A stretch of DNA of 31,042 bases from assembly GCA_027080605.1 (NCBI GenBank), contig JALWRO010000021.1, forward strand, positions 1-31,042. Direction: 5' to 3'. This DNA is from Campylobacterales bacterium (GTDB lineage Bacteria; Campylobacterota; Campylobacteria; Campylobacterales; QNZT01). A model generated the notes under the pieces. It saw only the letters and a list, made by a program, of their open reading frames with translations, ran no database searches and had not been told where the DNA came from. Below are positions 8,096-14,337 of this stretch, piece by piece; the first letter of the stretch is position 1, and every line of letters starts with the position of its first letter. The position numbers and the translations under genes were made by a program.

Positions 8096-8644
8096 TTAAA
8101 ACTTATATTCGGCACCGAATGTAAGCTGATTGATATCATCTTCAAACTTGGTAAAGTTGGTGAAGATTTTATAGTTTTCGGTCAAATTATATGCCGCGCC
8201 GATACCGCCGCTCAGGGCAAGATCTTTTCTGATCGTTTTACTGTCCATCAATGCGTCGTTGTTGGTGTGGATATTGAGTGTCGATTTGATACTTTCGTAC
8301 ACTACACCGAGCCTCGGTTTGATGCTCAGTTTATTGATTTTCCAGATGTATGTACCGTACAGACCCAGTGACCAAAAGTCGACATCATGTGTCTTGCCGT
8401 TAAATTTCGCTTCCGGTTTGCTCAACCCGACGGTACCTTCCAGCTCAATTCCCATATCGCTGTAGATATCTTTTCCGGCATTCAGTACGAGTGCTGTTCC
8501 GGTGTCAAATTTATCATTTTTGACATCCTGCATCGCAAACCCGACGCCTACACGATCGAGGTACGATTCTGATGACACATCGCCTGCGGACAGCGCTGTG
8601 CTTACGAGTAGACCTGCAATGCATGTGGCTAATAATCTATTCAT
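8096..8644 (-). CDS. Outer-membrane beta-barrel protein of unknown function
   Basis: Predicted secreted protein of 182 residues. The N-terminus is a signal peptide (MNRLLATCIAGLLVSTALSA, cleavage probably after ALSA near residue 20). The rest shows alternating hydrophobic and polar residues typical of short beta-strands: VGVGFAMQDV, GIELEGTVGL, FWSLGLYGTYIW, LSIKPRLGVVYES, LSGGIGAAYNL and LTFGAEYKF. It ends in a terminal Phe, the usual signal for insertion by the BAM complex. About eight strands can be guessed, which fits an OmpA/OmpW-sized barrel, but I cannot place it in a named family beyond 'porin family'. It is transcribed alone, with AAGGAG before the ATG and a TATAAT box. The only neighbour sharing its terminator is galU, on the other strand. 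Confidence 0.85.
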   Translation of the reverse strand: MNRLLATCIAGLLVSTALSAGDVSSESYLDRVGVGFAMQDVKNDKFDTGTALVLNAGKDIYSDMGIELEGTVGLSKPEAKFNGKTHDVDFWSLGLYGTYIWKINKLSIKPRLGVVYESIKSTLNIHTNNDALMDSKTIRKDLALSGGIGAAYNLTENYKIFTNFTKFEDDINQLTFGAEYKF

Positions 8645-8670
8645 AACAAACTCCTTAGTTCTTAATACAT

Positions 8671-8676
8671 ATTATA
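8671..8676 (-). promoter_or_regulatory. -10 box for the beta-barrel gene
   Basis: On the minus strand this reads TATAAT, about 27 bp upstream of the ATG at 8644, inside a very AT-rich 107-bp divergent gap shared with ridA. No convincing -35 box is seen, as is common in Campylobacterota. Confidence 0.6.
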
Positions 8677-8717
8677 TAGAATAAACTTTAAAATAAAATT
8701 TATGTTTATATATATTT

Positions 8718-8726
8718 TGTTATAAT
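8718..8726 (+). promoter_or_regulatory. Extended -10 promoter for ridA
   Basis: TGTTATAAT is a perfect TGnTATAAT extended -10 element preceded by a T-rich tract. It lies 29 bp before the ridA ATG and diverges from the promoter of the beta-barrel gene. Confidence 0.65.
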
Positions 8727-8754
8727 CCTGAAAAATCGATTTCAAAGGATAATG

Positions 8755-9144
8755 ATGACACGGGTGAGTACAGACAATGCACCGGCAGCAATAGGACCTT
8801 ATTCTCAGGCGGTCAAGGCAAATGGATTTATCTATACATCGGGTCAGATTCCGCTGACACCGGATGGCGAATTAGTGACAGGAGATATCCGTGATCAGAC
8901 CAGACAGGTTTTGACTAACCTGCGCGCTGTACTCGCGGTAGCGGGGAGCTCTATGGAAAATGTTGTCAAAACGACTATCTATTTGACCAATATGGATGAT
9001 TTTATCGCTGTCAATACAGTTTATGCAGAGTTTTTCGAAAATTCTTTCCCTGCCAGAAGTACAGTAGCGGTAAAATCATTGCCCAGAAATGTGAATATAG
9101 AGATCGATGTTGTTGCTTTGGACATGGGATTTGCACACCTTTAA
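8755..9144 (+). CDS. ridA: RidA family 2-iminobutanoate/2-iminopropanoate deaminase
   Basis: Small cytoplasmic enzyme (homotrimer in the family) that hydrolyses reactive enamine/imine intermediates released by PLP enzymes, forming 2-ketoacids and ammonia. Family segments are AIGPYSQAV, IYTSGQIPLTPDGELV, QTRQVLTNL, NVVKTTIYLTNMDDF, FPARSTVAVKSLPRN (with the carboxylate-binding Arg) and IEIDVVAL (conserved Glu). The usual RidA length is about 128 residues and this start gives 129. There are adjacent ATGs at 8752 and 8755; the second is preferred because AAAGGA at 8744-8749 is then at a normal distance. It has its own promoter and no clear terminator before the rplU promoter. Confidence 0.93.
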   Translation: MTRVSTDNAPAAIGPYSQAVKANGFIYTSGQIPLTPDGELVTGDIRDQTRQVLTNLRAVLAVAGSSMENVVKTTIYLTNMDDFIAVNTVYAEFFENSFPARSTVAVKSLPRNVNIEIDVVALDMGFAHL

Positions 9145-9167
9145 TGAACTATTAATGTTTCAGAGGG

Positions 9168-9173
9168 TATAAT
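9168..9173 (+). promoter_or_regulatory. -10 box for rplU
   Basis: GGGTATAATCGG contains a perfect TATAAT, 31 bp before the rplU ATG and 24 bp after the ridA stop codon. It gives rplU its own transcription start. Confidence 0.6.
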
Positions 9174-9204
9174 CGGCGTTCAAAATTTTAAACAAGGACA
9201 TATG

Positions 9205-9513
9205 ATGTATGCTATCATAAAAAACGGCGGAAAGCAGTATAAAGTCCAGGAGGGAGATTTTATCAATCTCGACAAACTTGGCGCTTCCCCGAAAGAGAAA
9301 ATTACTCTTACAGAAGTTCTTGCCGTAAACGACGGTGAGTTGAAGATAGGTACACCTTTCGTAGAAGGTGCTAAAGTAGAACTGGAAGTGGTTGCTGAAG
9401 GTAAAGACAAAAAAGTCATTATCTACAAAAAGAGAAGAAGAAAAGACTCCAAACTGAAAAAAGGTTTCAGACGAGAGTATACAAGAGTCAAAGTGACCGG
9501 AATCTCTGCGTAA
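9205..9513 (+). CDS. rplU: 50S ribosomal protein L21
   Basis: Large-subunit ribosomal protein that binds 23S rRNA. The sequence begins MYAIIKNGGKQYKVQEGDF, the L21 signature, and ends with the basic KKRRRKDSKLKKGFRREYTRVKVTGI tail. At 102 residues it matches normal L21 length. ATG 9205 is preferred over ATG 9202 because it gives the conserved MYAI start and better spacing from AAGGA at 9194-9198. In most bacteria rplU is followed directly by rpmA (L27) and often obgE. Here a terminator follows instead and the next gene is a minus-strand peroxiredoxin, so rpmA must be elsewhere or the locus has been rearranged. Confidence 0.97.
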   Translation: MYAIIKNGGKQYKVQEGDFINLDKLGASPKEKITLTEVLAVNDGELKIGTPFVEGAKVELEVVAEGKDKKVIIYKKRRRKDSKLKKGFRREYTRVKVTGISA

Positions 9514-9539
9514 ACTTTAGTATCGTTTTAATAGATGAG

Positions 9540-9575
9540 AAGGGGAGGCTCGTTTTTCGGGTCTCCCCTTTTTTT
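9540..9575 (+). terminator. Intrinsic terminator of rplU
   Basis: AGGGGAG at 9541-9547 pairs perfectly with CTCCCCT at 9563-9569, with further wobble pairs inside the stem, and is followed by an uninterrupted T-run to 9575. It is 27 bp after the rplU stop codon. Confidence 0.9.
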
Positions 9576-9669
9576 ATGTTCATGAAGAATCGGAATTTCA
9601 CCGATTTGCTTAAATTCTTTACCCCGAAAGGGGTTGGACATAAAGCCCAATTGCCGGTACAAACCGGGA

Positions 9670-10266
9670 TTATAACTCTTCTGCGTGTTTTGCGAGATAC
9701 TCTGCAACACCTTCTGTGTCTGCTTTCATTCCCTCTTCGCCTTTGTGCCAGCCTGCAGGGCAAACTTCACCGTGTTCGTCAGTAAAGAGCATTGCGTCGA
9801 TCATTCTGATCATTTCGTCAATATTTCTTCCCAGCGGCAGGTCATTGATGACGGCATGTCTGACGATTCTGTTTTTGTCGATCAGGAAAGATCCTCTGAG
9901 TGCTACGCTTTTGTTGAACAGAACGTCATATTTTTTTGCGATTTTTTTTGTCAGATCTGCTACGAGAGGGTATCTTACCTGTCCGATTCCGCCTTCGCTT
10001 ACCGGTGTGTTTTTCCATGCAAAGTGAGAGTATTGGCTATCAACGGAACAACCGATGACATTGATACCTCTTGATGTAAACTCATCGAGTCTGTGGTCGA
10101 AAGCAATGATCTCTGAAGGACAAACGAATGTAAAGTCCAGTGGATAGAAAAAGAGAACTGCTCCGTTTTCTCCGAGGTTTTCGCTCAGTTTAAAATCGTC
10201 AACGATGGTGTTGTCGCCGAGAACGGCAGTTGCAGTGAAGTTAGGTGCTTTGTTGGTTACTAACAT
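9670..10266 (-). CDS. ahpC: Typical 2-Cys peroxiredoxin (AhpC/Prx1 type)
   Basis: Thiol peroxidase that reduces hydrogen peroxide and organic peroxides in the cytoplasm. The peroxidatic Cys49 lies in LDFTFVCPSE and the resolving Cys169 in EVCPAGW, the pattern of typical 2-Cys enzymes; the conserved Arg is in the ALRGSFLID region. Length is 198 residues. A GGIG loop is present at 92-95, but the C-terminal YF motif that accompanies sensitivity to over-oxidation is absent (the protein ends AKHAEEL), as is usual in bacterial AhpC. The ATG at 10266 follows AAAAAGGA on the minus strand. I recall Campylobacter jejuni ahpC being divergent from fdxA; here metK and a fold-back element lie between them. 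The regulator cannot be read from sequence. Confidence 0.94.
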   Translation of the reverse strand: MLVTNKAPNFTATAVLGDNTIVDDFKLSENLGENGAVLFFYPLDFTFVCPSEIIAFDHRLDEFTSRGINVIGCSVDSQYSHFAWKNTPVSEGGIGQVRYPLVADLTKKIAKKYDVLFNKSVALRGSFLIDKNRIVRHAVINDLPLGRNIDEMIRMIDAMLFTDEHGEVCPAGWHKGEEGMKADTEGVAEYLAKHAEEL

Positions 10267-10302
10267 ATGTAAATCCTTTTTGTAAAATTTATTTGAGGAA
10301 AA

Positions 10303-10308
10303 ATTTTA
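10303..10308 (-). promoter_or_regulatory. Possible -10 box for ahpC
   Basis: On the minus strand TAAAAT (context CGATAAAAT) lies 37 bp before the ATG. The surrounding sequence is AT-rich and may hold a regulator site, but I could not identify one. Confidence 0.4.
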
Positions 10309-10378
10309 TCGAATATTAACTTAAAAGTCGATAAGTTCTTCATGTAGATCGGCAGAATTGATAGAAAAAGATTTTTTT

Positions 10379-10387
10379 TGCTAAAAT
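10379..10387 (+). promoter_or_regulatory. Possible extended -10 promoter for metK, abutting the fold-back element
   Basis: TGCTAAAAT follows a run of eight T residues, the usual look of a Campylobacterota promoter. Transcription would start near 10393-10395, inside the left terminal repeat of the fold-back element, so the whole element would be the metK 5' leader. A weaker alternative, TATACAT at 10673-10679, lies downstream of the element, but it is only 13 bp from the metK ATG. Confidence 0.45.
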
Positions 10388-10420
10388 ATGGTCACATCTA
10401 AAACCCCTATGCGGTCTCAG
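10388..10420 (+). repeat. Left terminal inverted repeat, 33 bp
   Basis: It matches the reverse complement of 10625-10657 without mismatch. It begins ATGGTCACATC and ends GCGGTCTCAG. Confidence 0.9.
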
Positions 10421-10624
10421 CGTTACAGAGAACGTCACAATCAAGGCAGTACTTTGCAGCCTTAGCCGTCGCTAAGTCAAAAAGTGCTAACGCGGAGTGT
10501 GGCTTTCTCTGTAACGCCCTCCGGGAAGGCTTTGGAGGCACGATCTTTCCTCCGTTTTCCGATTGACGTAGTTATGGCTATGCCTGCTCGTAAAACAGAG
10601 AAAATCTCATGCCTCCAAAGTCCT

Positions 10625-10657
10625 CTGAGACCGCATAGGGGTTTTAGATGTGACCAT
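10625..10657 (-). repeat. Right terminal inverted repeat, 33 bp
   Basis: Perfect inverted copy of the left repeat. The identity stops exactly at 10658 (G, opposite T at 10387). Confidence 0.9.
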
Positions 10658-10692
10658 GAACACGATTTTTATTATACATACAGGGAACTTAG

Positions 10693-11853
10693 ATGTTAAA
10701 AAACTTTTTGTTTACAAGTGAGTCAGTCACGGAGGGGCATCCGGACAAGATGGCTGACCAGATCAGCGATGCGATTTTAGATTATATTATTGAAAGAGAT
10801 CCAAATGCCAGAGTAGCATGCGAGACGATGCTTTCCAACGGTTTTTGTGTGATTGCGGGAGAGTTGAAGACGACCACCTATGCACCGATGCAGGATATCG
10901 CCAGAGAAGTAGTGCGTGAGATCGGCTATACCGATGCGCAGTACGGCTTTGACTACCGCAGCGCCGGTGTGCTCAACGGAGTAGGGGAACAGAGTGTCGA
11001 TATCAATCAGGGTGTCGACCAGGCAGGCGGTGAGATTGGAGCAGGTGATCAGGGACTGATGTTCGGATATGCCTGTAAAGAGACTGATGTCTTGATGCCG
11101 TTGCCGATTCATATGGCGCATCGTCTGACCCAGGGACTGGCGGAGGCGAGAAAGAGTGGCTTGATTCCTTTTTTACGTCCTGACGGCAAGGCACAGGTGA
11201 GTATTCGCTATGAAAACGGGGTACCTGCAGAGATCGACACGATTGTTATCTCAACGCAGCATGCGCCGAGTGTGGAGCAAAATACCCTTAAAGAGGCGGT
11301 GATTGAAGAGATTGTCAAGAAAAATATTCCGGAAGGAATCAAAGCAGACAATATCAAGTACCATATCAATCCGACAGGACGTTTTGTCATTGGCGGTCCG
11401 CAGGGCGATGCCGGTTTGACAGGACGGAAGATTATTGTCGATACATATGGTGGAAGCTGTCCTCACGGCGGTGGGGCGTTCAGTGGGAAAGATCCTTCCA
11501 AAGTGGACAGAAGTGCAGCGTATATGGCACGTTATATTGCTAAAAACCTTGTGGCTGCGGGTGTCTGTGACAAAGCGACGATCCAGCTTGCCTATGCGAT
11601 CGGCGTAGTAGAGCCTGTATCGATTCTGGTTGATACCCACGGTACTTCGTATGTCGATGAGAGCAGACTGGAAGCGTGTGTGCGTGAGTTTTTCCGTCTG
11701 ACGCCGCGGGGAATTATCGAAAGTCTCGATCTTTTGCGTCCCATTTATCGCAAGACAGCTGCGTATGGGCATTTTGGACGGGAACTGGATACTTTCAGCT
11801 GGGAAAGAAAAGACAAAGTGTCACAAATTAAAGACTATTTCGGATTAAAGTAA
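10693..11853 (+). CDS. metK: S-adenosylmethionine synthetase
   Basis: Makes S-adenosylmethionine from methionine and ATP; cytoplasmic, tetrameric in the family. The diagnostic segments are SESVTEGHPDKMADQISDAILD at residues 9-30, GEQSVDINQGVD, GAGDQGLMFGYA (the ATP-binding GAGDQG hexapeptide), GRFVIGGPQGDAGLTGRKIIVDTYGG, and GGGAFSGKDPSKVDRSAAYMARYIAKN. The length is 386 residues, as expected. The ATG at 10693 is preceded by AGGGAA with 5-nt spacing. The leader carries the 270-bp fold-back element, which ends 35 bp before the start codon. In H. pylori, metK is likewise close to ndk, rpmF, plsX and fabH. No known SAM riboswitch consensus was seen upstream. Confidence 0.97.
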   Translation: MLKNFLFTSESVTEGHPDKMADQISDAILDYIIERDPNARVACETMLSNGFCVIAGELKTTTYAPMQDIAREVVREIGYTDAQYGFDYRSAGVLNGVGEQSVDINQGVDQAGGEIGAGDQGLMFGYACKETDVLMPLPIHMAHRLTQGLAEARKSGLIPFLRPDGKAQVSIRYENGVPAEIDTIVISTQHAPSVEQNTLKEAVIEEIVKKNIPEGIKADNIKYHINPTGRFVIGGPQGDAGLTGRKIIVDTYGGSCPHGGGAFSGKDPSKVDRSAAYMARYIAKNLVAAGVCDKATIQLAYAIGVVEPVSILVDTHGTSYVDESRLEACVREFFRLTPRGIIESLDLLRPIYRKTAAYGHFGRELDTFSWERKDKVSQIKDYFGLK

Positions 11854-11891
11854 GTAAAAATTATATTTTTAGATTTCTTTTATATTCCATA

Positions 11892-11900
11892 TGTTATAGT
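11892..11900 (+). promoter_or_regulatory. Extended -10 promoter for fdxA
   Basis: TGTTATAGT, a TGnTATAGT extended -10, lies 32 bp before the fdxA ATG in an AT-rich 79-bp gap. It suggests fdxA is transcribed separately from metK. Confidence 0.5.
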
Positions 11901-11932
11901 TTTATTCAACTTATTAAAGTGAAGGAGAAAAT

Positions 11933-12208
11933 ATGGCAGTAATGATTACAGATACTTGTATCAATTGTGGTGCTTGCATCGACGAATGTCCGGTAGAAGC
12001 TATTGTAGATGACGAGGATAATCCAACAGGGGAAGAGATTTACTACGTTTATGCAGACAAATGTGTAGAGTGTGTCGGTTACCATGATACACCTGCATGT
12101 GCTGAAGCATGTCCTACAGAGGGTTGTATTCAGTGGGGTGATTGCGGTGAAGGCATGACATGCTCTGAGAACAGAGGCGAAAAAGGCGAGCCTGTTATCG
12201 AAGACTGA
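11933..12208 (+). CDS. fdxA: 2[4Fe-4S] ferredoxin, Alvin (YfhL/FdxA) type
   Basis: Small electron carrier of 91 residues. The first cluster motif is CINCGACIDECPVEAI (C-x2-C-x2-C-x3-CP). The second is C-x2-C-x8-C-x3-CP in CVECVGYHDTPACAEACP, with the 8-residue insertion that defines the Allochromatium vinosum-type ferredoxins of very low potential. Two further cysteines lie in the C-terminal extension (EGCIQWGDCGEG) and another in TCSE. It resembles the Campylobacter FdxA and H. pylori HP0277 proteins; in C. jejuni FdxA is linked to aerotolerance. Likely partners are 2-oxoacid:ferredoxin oxidoreductases, including those of the reductive TCA cycle if this organism is autotrophic (inference). 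AAGGAGA precedes the ATG. It has its own promoter and terminator. Confidence 0.92.
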   Translation: MAVMITDTCINCGACIDECPVEAIVDDEDNPTGEEIYYVYADKCVECVGYHDTPACAEACPTEGCIQWGDCGEGMTCSENRGEKGEPVIED

Positions 12209-12231
12209 TCTACAACATATAAATATTGTGT

Positions 12232-12279
12232 AAAGCCCCGGAACTCAGCTTTCCGGGCTTTGCCGATTCTTCTTTTTTT
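12232..12279 (+). terminator. Intrinsic terminator of fdxA
   Basis: AAAGCC(C)CGGAA at 12232-12243 pairs with TTCCGGGCTTT at 12251-12261, with one bulged C and a 7-nt loop. A T-rich tail runs to 12279. It begins 24 bp after the fdxA stop codon. Confidence 0.85.
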
Positions 12280-12308
12280 CTGCTTTAAACTTTATTATAG
12301 ATTTCATT

Positions 12309-12317
12309 TGATATACT
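12309..12317 (+). promoter_or_regulatory. Extended -10 promoter for ndk and the plsX/fabH run
   Basis: TGATATACT matches the extended -10 pattern and lies 47 bp before the ndk ATG, downstream of the fdxA terminator. It is the likely start of the ndk-yceD-rpmF-plsX-fabH-HIT transcript. Confidence 0.5.
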
Positions 12318-12364
12318 CTCAGCCTTTATTTTAAGATGAAAAATAGCTATTGGAGCAATATATT

Positions 12365-12778
12365 ATGGAACAAACATTATCCATCATCAAACCTGATGCG
12401 GTTCAAAAAGGTGTTATCGGTAAGATAATCGACAGATTCGAAAGCAATGGACTTCGTATTGCGGCAATGAAAAAGATCAAATTGAGTGAAGAGGTTGCCG
12501 GCGGTTTTTACGCTGAGCACAGAGAGAGACCTTTCTTCGGTGATCTGGTTGCTTTTATGACAAGCGGTCCGGTTGTGGTTATGGTTCTCGAAGGTGAAAA
12601 TGCGATTGCCAAAAACAGAGAACTGATGGGTGCAACAAACCCGAAAGAGGCGGAAGCAGGTACAATCAGAGCAGACTTTGCCGAAAGTATCGATGCCAAT
12701 GCAGTACACGGAAGCGACTCTGAAACGAGTGCGGCACGTGAAATAAAGTATTTCTTTAGCGATATTGAGATATTATAA
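12365..12778 (+). CDS. ndk: Nucleoside diphosphate kinase
   Basis: Transfers the terminal phosphate from NTPs to NDPs, balancing nucleotide pools. The sequence starts MEQTLSIIKPDAVQKGVIGKI, as in other family members. It contains HRERPFFGDLVAFMTSGP and the catalytic His115 in ANAVHGSDS. The length from ATG 12365 is 137 residues, as expected. A TTG at 12350 in the same frame is not the start: those bases (TTGGAG) are the ribosome-binding site for ATG 12365, at 9-nt spacing. It is the first gene of the run leading to fatty-acid and phospholipid genes. Confidence 0.97.
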   Translation: MEQTLSIIKPDAVQKGVIGKIIDRFESNGLRIAAMKKIKLSEEVAGGFYAEHRERPFFGDLVAFMTSGPVVVMVLEGENAIAKNRELMGATNPKEAEAGTIRADFAESIDANAVHGSDSETSAAREIKYFFSDIEIL

Positions 12779-12798
12779 GAAATTATTAAAAATAATTT

Positions 12799-13161
12799 AT
12801 GAGAATAGAGTTTCGTAAAATAACTTCAAATGCCAGTCCGTTTGAGATTAAGAAAAGTGCTTTTATATCCAGAGGTACTTTTCGGAAGCTCTCTCAAAAA
12901 CTTGTAGAACTCGATTTTCATCTCTATGCCCCGGCTATGCTGGTGTGTGACAGATGTGGAAATGAGTATCTTCATGAAATGGATAAGAAAATATCTTTGA
13001 AAGTCAGTGACGGCGCTTTTGAAGGTGAAGATCTTGATGTAATAGAGTATTTTGACCATTATGTCGATTTTGACGCTATTATGCTGAGTGAAATTGAAGC
13101 GGAGAAGAGTGACTACCACTTTTGTCCAAATTGTAAAAATCAAGAAATAACAGGAGAATAA
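12799..13161 (+). CDS. yceD: YceD/DUF177 family protein
   Basis: Protein of 120 residues from the YceD family. It is almost always encoded just upstream of rpmF, as here (2 bp gap); plant and bacterial members are linked to 23S rRNA/large-subunit accumulation, so a ribosome-assembly role is likely. The middle carries C-D-R-C (LVCDRCGNEYLHEM) and the C-terminus C-P-N-C (HFCPNCKNQEI), a possible four-Cys zinc site. The acidic stretch EGEDLDVIEYFDHYVDFDAIMLSEI is typical of the family. The ATG at 12799 has no Shine-Dalgarno sequence. The 20 bp before it are instead an AT-only palindrome (8-bp arms, 12780-12787 and 12791-12798), so translation may depend on reinitiation after ndk. Confidence 0.82.
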   Translation: MRIEFRKITSNASPFEIKKSAFISRGTFRKLSQKLVELDFHLYAPAMLVCDRCGNEYLHEMDKKISLKVSDGAFEGEDLDVIEYFDHYVDFDAIMLSEIEAEKSDYHFCPNCKNQEITGE

Positions 13162-13163
13162 TT

Positions 13164-13316
13164 ATGGCAGTACCAAAGAGACGTGTAAGTAAAACCAGAG
13201 CGGCAAAAAGAAGAACACACTATAAACTGACTTTACCGAGACCGGTAAAGGATGCTGACGGAACATGGAGAATGCCTCATCGTGTAAACAAAACGACAGG
13301 TGAATACAAAGCCTGA
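13164..13316 (+). CDS. rpmF: 50S ribosomal protein L32
   Basis: Small ribosomal protein of 50 residues, reading MAVPKRRVSKTRAAKRRTHY and ending KTTGEYKA. The first 20 residues are the L32 signature. It is the cysteine-free form found in Campylobacterota, lacking the zinc-binding CxxC pairs of some L32 proteins. A strong AGGAG at 13152-13156 precedes the ATG. It lies between yceD and plsX, the classic yceD-rpmF-plsX-fabH order that couples ribosome and lipid synthesis genes. Confidence 0.97.
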   Translation: MAVPKRRVSKTRAAKRRTHYKLTLPRPVKDADGTWRMPHRVNKTTGEYKA

Positions 13317-13324
13317 GTTTTTAA

Positions 13325-14326
13325 ATGTATACAATAGCTGTTGATGCGATGGGAGGAGATCACGGATCTTTTCCCAACGTAAAAGGAACCATACTGGCAC
13401 TTCGCAAAAGCAAGAAAAAGTTTAAAGTCATTCTTGTCGGTGACCCATCGACTTTTTCACACAAAATTCCCAAAAAGCTTTTGCCTTATATCGAAATTGT
13501 CGAAACGAAAGATGTTTTTGGAATGGAAGAGAGTGCCACAGAGGTTCTGAAGCGTAAAGAGTCTTCACTCTATAAAGCGATCGAACTGGTGCGTGAAGGG
13601 CGAGCCGATGCTGTTGTATCTGCAGGACACAGCGGAGCGACGATGAGCCTGGCGACACTGCGTATCGGCAGAATAAAGGGTGTACAGCGACCGGCTATTG
13701 CAACATTGATGCCTACGGAGACGGGAGGCAAAACGCTTGTACTCGATGTTGGAGCAAATACCGACTGTAAGCCCGAGCATCTCTTTCAGTTTGCTATTTT
13801 GGGCGAAGCGTATGCCAAAGATGTATTGAAAGTACCGTCACCGAGGATCGGTCTGCTTTCCAACGGTGAAGAAGAGTCCAAAGGCAATGAAATCACCAAA
13901 GCGACTTTTCCGATGCTGAAAAAGATGGATGCGTTTATCGGCAATGTTGAAGGTAACGATATTTTCAATAACAGTGTCGATGTCGTGGTATGCGATGGAT
14001 TTATAGGCAATATTTTGCTGAAAACGAGTGAAGGTGTGGCGACATCTATTTCCAAACTGATCAAAATGAATATCAAACGATCGCCCAGAGCACTGACCGG
14101 TGCCCTTTTGATGCGCCGTGTTTTCAAGCTGCTGAAAAAGCAGATCGACTATGCGGAGTACGGCGGAGCACCGCTTATAGGTGTCAAAAAACCGACGATC
14201 ATATGTCATGGAAAAAGCAATCATATTGCGATCAAAAATGCGATCTATCAGGCGCTTTCATTTGCAGAGTCTGATATTAACGAAGATATCGCCCAAAATA
14301 TAGCTTCATACAAAATCGATACTTAA
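13325..14326 (+). CDS. plsX: Phosphate acyltransferase PlsX
   Basis: Peripheral membrane enzyme that converts acyl-ACP and phosphate to acyl-phosphate, the donor for PlsY in phosphatidic acid synthesis. The N-terminal IAVDAMGGDHG is the PlsX signature. AVVSAGHSGATMSLATLRIGRIKGVQRPAIATLMPT, VLDVGANTDCKPEHLFQFA, LLSNGEEESKGNE and VVVCDGFIGNILLKTSEG follow in normal order. The length is 333 residues. The ATG at 13325 is 8 bp after the rpmF stop and has only a weak ribosome-binding site, so coupling to rpmF translation is likely. Confidence 0.96.
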   Translation: MYTIAVDAMGGDHGSFPNVKGTILALRKSKKKFKVILVGDPSTFSHKIPKKLLPYIEIVETKDVFGMEESATEVLKRKESSLYKAIELVREGRADAVVSAGHSGATMSLATLRIGRIKGVQRPAIATLMPTETGGKTLVLDVGANTDCKPEHLFQFAILGEAYAKDVLKVPSPRIGLLSNGEEESKGNEITKATFPMLKKMDAFIGNVEGNDIFNNSVDVVVCDGFIGNILLKTSEGVATSISKLIKMNIKRSPRALTGALLMRRVFKLLKKQIDYAEYGGAPLIGVKKPTIICHGKSNHIAIKNAIYQALSFAESDINEDIAQNIASYKIDT

Positions 14327-14337
14327 AAGGATTTCCA

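Larger units (their letters stand above)
10388..10657. mobile_element. 270-bp fold-back element with 33-bp perfect terminal inverted repeats (MITE-like)
   Basis: This element fills most of the 426-bp gene-free gap between ahpC and metK. The ends, 10388-10420 and 10625-10657, are perfect 33-bp inverted repeats (outer bases ATGGTCACATCTAAAACC...). Inside are two independent arms. Arm 1 is closed by 12 bp (10421-10432 with 10505-10516); it continues with 8 pairs including one G-U (10448-10455 with 10481-10488) and a 6-bp stem with a CGTC loop at 10461-10476. Arm 2 is closed by 11 bp (10530-10540 with 10610-10620). The whole therefore folds as a three-way junction. No credible protein is encoded. 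If the repeat is taken as 10390-10655 it is flanked by AT on both sides, a possible 2-bp target duplication. A MITE is the best guess; a structured RNA leader is the alternative. Confidence 0.7.

Noticed and set aside
8087..8371. Plus-strand 94-codon frame opposite the beta-barrel gene
   Set aside because: The minus-strand gene has a signal peptide, beta-strands, terminal Phe, ribosome-binding site and promoter. The plus frame starts within the galU terminator region and has none of these.
9685..10074. Plus-strand frames opposite ahpC
   Set aside because: Antisense to a well-conserved peroxiredoxin with both redox cysteines; no independent support.
10388..10692. SAM riboswitch upstream of metK
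   Set aside because: I found none of the conserved core sequences of the SAM-I, SAM-II or SMK-box classes, and the perfect 33-bp terminal repeats fit a transposable fold-back element better.
10484..10699. 71-codon frame inside the fold-back element
   Set aside because: It runs through the inner arms and right repeat into metK, lacks a ribosome-binding site and resembles no transposase.
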